From assembly GCA_922989275.2 (NCBI GenBank), contig OV277868.1:22068291-22132290 (forward strand): a stretch of DNA of 64,000 nucleotides, read 5' to 3'. Shown here in pieces: positions 11,701 to 23,700 of this stretch; the stretch's first letter is position 1; every line of letters begins with the position of its first letter. The notes beneath the pieces were generated by a model that ran no database searches, was not told where the DNA came from, and was given only the letters and a program-made list of their open reading frames with translations. The DNA is from Gari tellinella (lineage: Eukaryota > Mollusca > Bivalvia > Cardiida > Psammobiidae). The position numbers were made by a program, and so were the translations under genes.

Positions 11701-14700
11701 TGTCCGTCATTTACAAATAGTGTACCGGTGGAGAATACACATTTCCTATTCAAACAGTGTATAGCCAGATCAGATGCCTCATTGCATGGTTTATAATCTA
11801 TATTAATGCGTGTATTATAGATTGATATTTTACAAACCTCAGGATTGTCCCATAGTGCTGGATTCCTGTGTACTATGTGGTGGTATATGTGAATCTGGGT
11901 ACCAGGCTGAAATGTGGTCCCCTGTACAGTAAGAGGTTCGGATAACTTCCGCTGTGTGAGTGGAACCGTCGTGTATAATCGCAACACTTCCTTTATAAAA
12001 CACGTGGTGAACTGAAGCTCTGGAAGGTCGTCCCTAAATAAGAAACCAAATAGAATACAAATAGATATACATGTAATTGAATTTCATGTATATACATGTA
12101 ATAGAAATTTGATAACAATAACTTTTTAAAGTCGAGCTTACCCGTATTTCAAAGTTGCAACGTAACTTGGTCGCGTTTTAACTTCTTACTCGTACTATAA
12201 AGTTAAAACGTGACTGGGCCACGTTTTAACTTTAAAATATAAGTATGTTCGACCTTGAGAAATCGGTATTTATATGTACATGTACATACTGTATACGGGT
12301 ATTTTCGACTTGAGAAAGTTTCAGCATATAATATAACACGTTTATGACAAATGTGACAAGCTTTGAAGAAGTAGAACAATCTGTAATTAGCTTAACTCTT
12401 TCCTCCCTGAAACTTTAAATGGACCATTCCAGTTTCCATTTTAGTCCAGTCCATTTCTGACTTTTAATGGTTGTTTTTGTCAGTGATTGGCATTATGACA
12501 AACAGTGAAGACCCTGATCAGAGGGCTCCTTTTGGAGCCCTCTAATCTGGGTATTCACTGTTTGCACAGGACAAGTATACTATTCACATGTACACTGTTT
12601 GAAAAGGACGCCTATAGGCGTGACTAGGGTTCAAAGGGTTAAGTTCATTGCATTGCGGTTGTGTTAATTTCATTCAAACAGGGAAATTACATGTATTCCA
12701 GTCTTATATTTAGTAAATGAGTCAGTTAAGGAGTGGTTTTGATATTATAATAATAAAACGCACACTTTAAAGTCCTGTCTTCCTTTGAGCACTGATTCTA
12801 CTTCCTGTCTCACCTTCTGTTGCATGCTGGGATATTTAGCAAGGGAATTCAATGTCCAGCTGGTGGCTGAAGCGGTTGTGTCATGACCTGGGTCCAAGGT
12901 AGAAATAGATTATTATAGCGAAATCATCCCCTACCACTAATATAACTATAGGTAAAACCTATATACGGCCGAAACCTGTTTCTACAAAGTATAGGAAATA
13001 TGACATATAATTTAATTTTACGAGGGTACGAAATGACAAAAATAGGGTGCGAAAAGGCGAGGGTACGAAATGCCCGTTGCCGCGAGAACAACTATGGCGG
13101 CCATTTTGTTATCGCCAGCCGGTCCGCTCGATTCACTAATCCGGTGCGGCGTACCAATCACATGATAGGGATATGTCTATCGGTATAAGCATGTGTACTC
13201 AATCGTGTCTACCCATAGCACACAGGTAAATTATGAACGACTATAATAAAATATTTCCATAGAGGACAGTCTGATGAGCCGGTTATGGCGCCGCTACGGA
13301 ATGCCCGAACGCTCGGTTGGTTGGTGAATTAGGCATTCCCTTGCCGGAAGTGAAATCGTCACAGATAAAATGGCGGCACCCATAAAACTGTGCGATAATT
13401 TCTCAGGTCGATAGGATCATGAGAATTATTTCTCTATTTCTTATTTTATTCATGCAACGCGTACACATTATCTAAAGGCGACCATCGCAAAAAGCTGGCC
13501 TGCGGCCAGCTTTTTGTTTCGGCCGTATCAGAATCATGAATCTTAACACGTTTAATGGGAAATACATAAGTACCATAAGGGCCTATACTCTTCAATTCTT
13601 TTTCTTGACCAGTACCACTGTTGAGTAATAGTCAAGAGTGACTGAATCAACGTATAGATGTAGATGTATATTAACTGTACATGTATCATGAATTAGCTCG
13701 CAGCGTGGAGAAGTTGTAAAATTTTATCATTTTATGCAGAATAAAAAAAAACATAAATTGAGCATAATTGGGAAAGAATAACACCCTCTTTACTGTAAAT
13801 TTATAATAAATTCGCTCGCAACGTGCAAAAAGTTTTAAGATTTGAAAAACAATAGCAGAGGGAACACTATTTGTGGTAATTTATTCAATAACAGTCGAAC
13901 TTCGATATCTCGAACTCGGTTAAATCGAACATACCCTTATTTCAAAGTTAAAATGTGGCTTAGCCACGTTTTAACTTTGAAATATGGGTATGTTCGACAT
14001 AACAGAGCATGAAACAATGCAGTTCATGTGTCGAACTATCCGATATTTCGAGTTAAGCGAGTTCGAGATATCGAAGTTCGACTGTACTTCTAACCTTCAA
14101 ACATAAATGTATCAACTTCATCCTTTATTTCCTGGTCTGTTAGACTGTTGCTACTCTCATCCTTGGCTGTCAGCAGTATATCTAGGAAGTCTAATCGTCG
14201 TTTATCTAACTTGGTTGGATCTTCTTCCTACAGCATAAACATGACACACGTCTATATACAGTAAAACCTCAGTATAAATACCATTACAAGTATTTGGAGT
14301 TAAAAATTGGTTTTAAAAGCAGATAGCTGCTTGAAGCAAGGTTAAAAAGAAACCAAAATGTTCCGTTAGGAACTTATTGTTATACTTCCACCTTGCTTTT
14401 ACTCTTTCGCTGCCAAATTAATCGTGCGAAAATTACCCATTCGCCGTTTCATTGTCATCTGCTTCAATATAGGTGTCTGCAATATCGTTTCAAAGTTAGA
14501 TGTAAGGCAGTATAACTGACGTAATTTCATAACAAGTAGCAAACAGTTTTTATCTCATGTGAGTGGTATAGACATTCAAGGTGAACCTAAATGTTTGTAA
14601 ATGTATCAGTATTTGTCTAAAGCTCCCCTTTACCCAATAACCTATTTATAATATTAAAGACAGGTGATCACTTAAAGCAGGTTAAAAGTAAAGCAGAATG

Positions 14701-17700
14701 TGCCTTAAGGCACATTCTGCTTTACTTTCAGCCTGCTTTAAACTACCATCTGTTAAGCTATATAAAAATAGTTCTTACCTTAATTGTTCATGACGTATAA
14801 ACTGGAACTATTTTCTTCAGCGGAGGAATAAATTAAATACGCTAAAAGTCGCTTCTATGGCGGAAGAGTTAAGAGCAAATATTAGAGAGAGGGGTGGGGC
14901 GTTCACATACCAATTCTTTTTTCCTTGCTTCTATTATACTCGAAGAGAACTCGTGTACATATTCGGTAAGTCTCTTGAATTCCCTCCCTTTGGGTGACAA
15001 GTTAAATATGATGTCAGGATAGTAAAGTGGGTTTCTGCAAATAGACATAGATCTAGTAAATATACAACATGTATGCATAACCCCTTCACTGCCTTATCCG
15101 TGTATAATAAATATTTGCAAACAGTTTGGTTCATGATCAGACTATTTGGCACCCAGTTACATATTTCTTGAGTTAAAATACCTATTATAAAAATTTAAAA
15201 AATAAAAGCAGACGACAATTGTTTAAAACTGATGACGTCATGTCAGTGAAGGTGTTAATTCACGAGCCCTGGTGAAACATATTAATGCGGCATTCGTTGA
15301 CGGAATACTTGATGGACGATATACCTTCAGGGCTCCAGATAAGAGGGAGTAAACTGAGCAAACCTGAAACTTTCTCAGTCATTTTAGCACCAAATCTTAT
15401 GGTGTTACTACTCATTAGAATCGTCTCGAAGAGACGATTCCAATGGGTAGTCAAAATATAGGGTTTAAAGCAGAAATAAAGATTTGAGTTTTTGGAATAC
15501 TCCCCTTATCTTGAGCCTTGACCTTGTAAAGGCCTATGCAAACGGCACATGACATAAGAGTGAAGGCAATTGAAGCTTGTATTGTTCGTGTATATTTGGT
15601 GTCCGAAAACAGGTTGAAAATACATCATTATGACAAGATGAACAGAACAGGAAATATTGGCAATATTGTATAAAGACCAGGAACTATTGGCAATATTGTA
15701 TAAAGACCAGGAAATATTGGCACTATTGTATAAAGACCAGGAAATATTGGCAATATTGTATAAAGACCAGGAAATAATGGCAATATTGTATAAAGACCAG
15801 GAAATATTGGCATAAAGACCACGAAATTTTGGCAATATTGTATAAAGACCAGGAAATATTGGCACTATTGTATAAAGATCAGGAAATATTGGCAATATTG
15901 TATAAAGACCAGAAAATATTGGCAATATTGTATATTATTTGACTCATTTTAAAAATGATCTTACAAACTTACTATAACAATTTTATAATCTTGGTAATAA
16001 TATTGGAAGAAATTCCATGTTTCCATGCATCTCAATATTGTATCATTTTTATTGTGAATGTAGTTATTTGTCTTTCTCGCTTTGTAGGTACATTTATATA
16101 ATTTCATGTGAAGCGCTTTTGAACGCACAACTCCTGTGTGAAAAGAGCGCTATATAAATCGGGTATAATAATAATAATAAAGACCAGGAAATATTGACAT
16201 AAAGACCACGAAATTTGGGCAATATTGTATAAAGACCAGGAAATATTGGCAATACTGTATACAACTACTATTCAGTATAGAAGAACCATCTTCGGTATTT
16301 AATAGTTAATACATTTAGCTGCTTCCATACAGGATTAACTAATCAAGAATGCTGCAGAAGAGCTTTATGCAAGCCACTAATTACAATCGACTGTCAATAG
16401 CGATTTTAAGTTAAATGTCAACTGTCACTAGCAAATTAAACGTGAAATCGCTATTGACAGTCATTTTCAAATTTTATGTTATGTTTTGTAGCGCATATGT
16501 TTACACTATTTCTGTGAGCTGGAATAAAAGCAGCTCTCTCTGGTAGCGTTAATCCTATGAGAATTTATAAAGTAAATCTCCCCTTATTCAGATTTTGCAT
16601 TCGATTATCGTTTAAAATGATGTATGAAGCGGAAAATAAATATGTATATATCAATTTTGTTTCACTCCATTTATCTTCCATCTACTGAATTATAGTAAAT
16701 ATAATAAAGGAAAGGGGGTAAATAATACCTCCTTATCGATGTGACCAGGAACGACCCGTGTCATGTATAGGGTTATGTTATGGGTTTTGTAACGCATGTC
16801 AATAGCGAATTTTAATGTAATTTAACCGCCATTATATTCGATATTCGACTGTAAATAGCGAATTTAAAGTGAAATCGCTATTGACAGTCGACTGTCAATA
16901 GGCAGTCCGTATTGTTTTTTCTGCAAATAGCAGTCACTTGTCTTAAGAGCGGCCCTTAATGAGCAACGACACTTTGTTGAAAGGTCACTTATTACCTGTC
17001 AGGCCAAACTGCAAGACATAACTTACATAGATCGGTCCATTGTTAGGTTGAGAAGTTGGTTGACAGCTTCAACATATGGATGCTGTGACCTAAAGAAGAA
17101 ATAGAGGAACAATAATACAATGGAGAATGCGTTATTCTGACATCATTAGTACGTCATTAGTGATGTCATACCGTGGAGAAAACGTTATTCTGTTAGGTTG
17201 AGAAGTTGGTTGACAGCTCAACATATGGGTGCTGTGACCTAAAGAAGAAATAGAGGAACAATAATACAATGGAGAATGCGTTATTCTGACGTCATTAGTG
17301 ATGTCATACCGTGGACAATACGTTATTCTTTTCAGTTAAACCCTTTCACCCTCAATGACGTCATAGGCGCATTTATAAACAGTGTTGATCCTGATAAGAC
17401 GCCGCGTCAGAATCAAAATTGTTTGCTACTTGTTTTTAAATTACGTACCTAATCTGATAATGATGATGATGATGATGATGAAAACGTTATACTGCATTAA
17501 CTATAACTTTGAAACAATATTGAAGCAGACGACAATATGTAGATGAAGGGGGAAAACCTCACGATAAATTAGTTCATGAAAGGGTTCAGGGGTCACGTAA
17601 TGTATACAGAATGATTTAGGTGTTGAAAAGGTATAATATGCAATGGCTACTTCATTGTTGGATAAATTACCGATAAACGTGTCATTGAACCTGATCAGAC

Positions 17701-20700
17701 ACCGAATAACTGAAGCGACGACTGATCAGAATCCAAACAGTTTGTAACGCAACTATTGTTGAATATGGCGATGAGATAGTCGAAATGAAATATCACTATC
17801 TGACTATATAATCATTTGTATGATTAGATATCTATTATATAATAATAATCGTGTGTACATTTATGTAATCTATATAATGATAATAATGGTGACGGCCCTC
17901 TACCCGGGCTAACACATTATACATAGGAATGAATTATAGTGGATAAGACGTTATTATTTCCCCGTTAAAATGCAAATAAAACGCAAACGCAATACAACTA
18001 AATGTAGAAAATTGCAACTTTTTAAATTTCTCACGATTTATTTTAATCTAAGAGGGAAATAGTTTGGAGCCTGATCAGACGCCGGGTTACCTGTCTGATC
18101 AGGCTCCAAACTGTTTGCTCTTATGAGATCGGGCAAATATTGGTCAATATCGGTACGCTATATAGAATAATGGACCAGTCTCGTCAACTGTCGGTCCGTT
18201 CCGAATTGCGCTAAAGCTTTTTGGTCCGATCTCATAAGGGTCCTCAACCTTACAATATAACTGGAAGTGTAACGGTTTGCCTTTGTAATACCCATTCTGA
18301 GAAGGGGAGTATTCCAAAAAACTAAAACCTTTATTTGTGCATTAAACCCCGTTATCCTATAGTGCAACTACTTATTTAAATTGTATTGAAGAGACAATTC
18401 TAATAACTAGTAACACCATAGGGTTTGTTGCTGATATAAGTTAGCAAATGTTGGAGTTGTTTCTTTACTCTCTCTTAACTTAACATGTTGTCGTTATCAA
18501 GCGTTTGCTCAAATCTGACCAATCAATTGTTTGGGAACAATCTCAGACTCAACTCAAACTCATTATTCATGTAACCTTAGGGCCTGATTCTGTATGCACT
18601 AAAACTGACGAATTGATTGAATAATTGATTCCAATTCAGTAAAGGAAATGTAAAATGTTTACTCAGCACTTTGCACGGTGTCGTCCTCATAGGTCAGCGC
18701 ACATCGTAACATGGTGTCCAGTGTGGCACGGCTGACCATTGGGTAGATGTCGAAGTTACGCCCATTTTCTGAAGCCTCCTTGATCCGATTCTAAGATCAA
18801 AATACAGTAAAACCTCTCTTTTACAACCACTAAAAACACGAAGTAATGATGCATAGTACTTCGTGCTTAAAGGTAGCACAATCGACTGTATAAAAGACGG
18901 GTGACAGCTTCCAAAGCAAGGTAAACGTTAAACAGAAAGCTCCTAAAGGAGTTTTCTGTTTTACGTTTGGAGTTTTGTGTTTTACGTTTATCTTGTTTTA
19001 AGCAGTCACCTGTCTTAAACACCTTATTAAAACTCAACTAATAGGTTGTATTAAGACATTTACTGTAAACAGGGGTTTACTGTGTTTCAAATAAATTCAA
19101 ATGAGCACCTGGAGCCCGTCTTACGAAACGTCGAATGACAACTATTTGTAGCAAGTCAGATTCTAAAATTCTTAATTCATATTTATTTCAAGACGATTCC
19201 AAGAAATGTCACAAGACAGGATAAGTTGGAGAAATCAGAAATTGGTATTTTGAAATTTTGATTTACGGCCGTATTTGTCGTATGACGTTTCGTATGAAGG
19301 GATCCAGACTTATTGCATTACGCACAGTGTAGACTCAGGTTTTGCTATCAACCTTGTTGCAACATCACCATTCTTTACCTTTTTTCCATAAATACATGTA
19401 TGCCTTTTCAAGCCTACATTTTTTCTACATTAAGGAAATTAGTTCCAAACTATAGAAATCACAACATAATACACAAATAATGATAAAAATGATAATAATA
19501 ATTCTATTTATTTAACGAGAGAGCTCATTTGATAAAAAGCAATCTTCCATGAGACCCTCAACTTATATACAAGGCATTTCATACTAAACATCTTATCTTC
19601 TGTGTAGATTCTGATTTGCGGCTGACAATGTACTAAATGTGTTCTCTGTCTGTGGTGTGATAGGCAGATTGCCTTATTTCCGAAATAAACATATCATAGC
19701 ATATAACTTACAACAATTTAACACAATCAATATTAACTAGCAATTTCCAAAATACAGCCGGCGGCTTAAACGAACAGCATTTTAAAACAAATTCTCTCTA
19801 CAGTAAGGGTAAGGTTTGAGCCCGCAAATTGAATGCCTATCGCCCACAACAAAAGACAATAACAAACAGAGTAGACCCTGGCGTGACGCCATAATTTGTC
19901 ACATCTCATCCAGGGCAGCACTGTTTGCTATTTCACATTCAACGACTTGCTGTACATGTACAGTGTTCCCTCTCTACAACGGCCCTCCCAATAACGTATC
20001 CCTCCTTACAACGACCCTTGCCACAATTCCCTAACTGATGCAATATCGTTTGCTTATAATCGCCGTCTTCTGTTTTTTCTCAAAGTAACATGAATTATAA
20101 ATGAAGATTTTGATAGAAATAAATGATAATGACGAGTGACAAACAGCTTGAATCCAGATCAGACGCCGCTTTACGCGGCGTCTGATCTGGATTCAAGCTG
20201 TTTGCAAATGTAAGCAAAATCTTAATTATCCCTCTCTACAACGACTCCCTCCGAACAACGCACATATATGTTGTCTCCCATTGGGTGCCGTTGTAGAGAG
20301 GGAGCGCTGTATATACAAACTCTGTGGTGTCTTTAGCTCATAAATTGAAGTTTGCGGAGTGAATACATTAAGGTGGGGACCGCTTATGAGATCGCGGTAA
20401 TGTCGATCATCATCGGCACTCTACGGAGAGCGATCGGCCATTCTCGTTAATTGTCGGTGCGTTACTAACCATGCTAAGACATGGTTCGGAACGGATCGAC
20501 AGTTGATGAAAATGGCCGATCGCTGCACGTAGGATACCGATTTTGATCAGATCTCAATAGGGTTCATAAACTTTAACAGACGGGGGTCATGTGACTTACG
20601 ACAAACGTGTCGGCCACGTAGTTGAAGACGTCGGTGTAGGAGCGGAGAATGTCGAAGTGGAAGGCGGGTGTCAACAGACGTCTGTTCCGCTCCCATTTCT

Positions 20701-23700
20701 TCCCACTGCTACACAACAAGCCATCCCCTGGTGAAAAAAAAGTTAAATACTTTCGCCTGACAATTGTAACGTAAGGCGTTCCCCTTGGAACAACGCCAAC
20801 TAATTGAATAATGTTTTTATTTCATTACGTTTGGTTAGCTGTGATTGGCAGTATTTTTGTTCATAACCCCCTAAAATAAGTAGGCCACGCCTTGTCGGGA
20901 CTTCTTGCCCTTAGTCCAACTGTTCCCCACAAGCGATGCATGAAACGGGGCGACAAATGACGTCATTTGCGATGAAGTTACTGCCAAACAAAGTATATAC
21001 AGCAGAGGAACTACAACATACGGCTTAAAAGTTGTAAATAATGAAAACTCGTGTGAGATTCTGTATTTAATTTCTACCTTACATTTAGTAGTGATATTAA
21101 ACTATTATTCTAATACACATCGCGCGCGCCCCGTTATAAACAAAGAAGGGACGAATCTTTGTTTGAATTCTCAATAAAACGCGCACGCGCTTTAACGTCT
21201 AAACATGACGTCATAAGACAGTGAAGGGTGACGTCATGTCCGTGAATGGTGACGTAATGGCAGTGAAGGGTGACGTCATGACAGTGAAAGATGACGCCAT
21301 GAGTGAAAGATGACGTCATGACAAGGGAGGGTGACGTCACGACAATGAAGGATTTATATTCAAAGGATCACCTACCTAACCAGGGCTTCAGGAAGCGATA
21401 CGGTCCGTCAAAACCGTCGTTCTTTGGTACATTTGGCGCTGTCAGGACTACTTTCATAGTGTTAGGGTCCATGGGGTTCAGTATGGGAAATAGAAACATC
21501 ATCCACGAGGCGAAGAGTGTTGGCGTTTCTTCCTGGACATATTTTCCCACCAGCTTTAAAAGGTCCTCCAAACTCCCAATCTGCAATAATTATGATGGCA
21601 TGCACATTTGGGGGGGACTTTATTCCTCCTGTTTAACACTAAATATTTACATTCGCTTCGCATTGTCCTTATATAACACCATTCTAAAAAGAGAATTGCA
21701 TATTTCAATGAATGCTCACTTAAAATCCAGTTCTAGCCTCTGGTTTAGGGGCGGAGCTATACTGATCACTTTCAAATCGATACAGAGAAGTCCGTATGGT
21801 AGGCGCGGTTGACGCGGAGTAATCAAGTATGGCGTGTGAGTAAATCGGTTTTAAAAAACGCGACCTAAATTTGAGATGCTTATCATACAAGTATTTCGTA
21901 AATTCGTGTGTTTTAAAATATCTCAAAAGGGATTTTAAACATAACGAGAAAGTTAACCGGTTAAAAGTCTAAATTTATCCAGTAAATATAATATGTGATT
22001 GGGACTAGTTTCAGTCCATATATATAGATCGTTACTACGATAGCAACGCATAGCAACGGGCAAAGTGTCTATTAGAACGGTTATGTATATTTCTGGTTCA
22101 TTTCTCAGCTCACGATGGAATATAAATATAAGAAATAAATTGCGTACTTCCGTTATTCATGAGCTGATGGCACTTCCATGCTTTTACTAGCAAAGTTAAG
22201 CGAGAAGGCCTTCGGGCTTCACGCACTTTGCTAGTAAAAGCATGGAAGTGCCATCAGCTCATGAATGCCGGAAGTACGCAATTCATTTCTTAAATGACAC
22301 TTGAGGGTTATTAAGCTCCCTTGTTGATATTTTCTATTACCAAAACATAAACCAGTCTACTTGGAATTCTGCGTAGGTTAATATTTACTGGTCTAAAGTA
22401 GCAAACAGTTCTTCTATTAGAAGACTAAAGTATTATCGTAATGAATTCTTTCACTGCAATAACATCATCGGATTCAAACAATTGCCGTATGTTCATGATG
22501 CAGATATAAATATTAGGTATTAGTATATACCTACCTATGTTCTGCCCGAAATATTTCCGTATTTTATCGAACAAATACACCTTGACGGATTGAAAATTCC
22601 GTATTACCCATGTACCTTGTGTAATGGGAAAAGAACGTTTACTGTGTAGGGCATAGAAAATAGCTCGAAACATTTCTATCGTTTTTTATTTTATTATTAT
22701 TATATGAGGTATATAATAAAAGGAACATTACTATGCTTTGCATATCTTATGCACCGGATCACTCTCGTTGTGTATGTAAATGCTATATCCAACGAGACCG
22801 AAGGTCTCGTTGGATATAGCCTTTACACACATAACTAGAGTGATCCGGTGCATAAGATATGCAAAGTATAGTAATATTCCGTTTATATTGCAACGATATC
22901 AAAGTACATGTATTAATGAAATACAGTTGATTCGAACCATTCGCCGATGATTTGCGTACTTACGAGGTTTAGTAAAGTCTGAATCGCGAGTTAATCTTTG
23001 GAACTTGGACAGTAAACATTTGGCGGATTTTTCACAAACTTGTTCTTAAATGATATATGCCTTCCTGCAAGCGCATACCATGATACCCGACTAAAATTCT
23101 TCTTTATTATTGCGATAAATTACAAGAAAATTGATATACCTTACAAACAGCAGCTGTCTGCATTTTTTATGACAAGAAAATCGATAAATTTATCCTACTT
23201 TAAAATGACGTCACTTCTAAATGACGTCAAATCGGCATTTTCGCGCAAAACTGTCAAGTTGTAGATTGTTGAATGTAAACAATGGAACTGCTTTCGAATG
23301 TACACAGCTTTAGTAATTCGGGCATGGCTGTTCCGTATAGGGTACACATTATTCGTGTCATCAACCTCTAATATGGATTAAACATACATGCGTGCTAACA
23401 AAATGTTAATTTGATATTAGAAATTACAGCAAATATATTGTCAATATAAGAAATGAACTGACTTTTTTTCGGCGTTCAAGCGAAATAAAGGACAGAAAAA
23501 TTATCGGCAAATTTATCATAAATCCTTAGCGCGATTCATGGTATTTGCCGATAACTTTCTGTCGTTTATTTCGCTTGAACGCTTAAAAAATCAGTTCATT
23601 TCTGAAATAAACCACTACTCCGACGACAAACATAAATGTAAATGATATTTCGCGAGCTACGGTACTGCGCCGACTACGAAAGGAGATTGTGTTTTCTGCA

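Noticed and set aside
15506..15925. 139-residue minus-strand open frame with repeated ISWSLYN units
   Set aside because: It is the 30-bp minisatellite read in frame (unit length divisible by 3); no start context, homology or independent signal.
21303..21812. 169-residue plus-strand frame
   Set aside because: Antisense to CYP4 exon 2, which carries the recognisable P450 sequence on the other strand.
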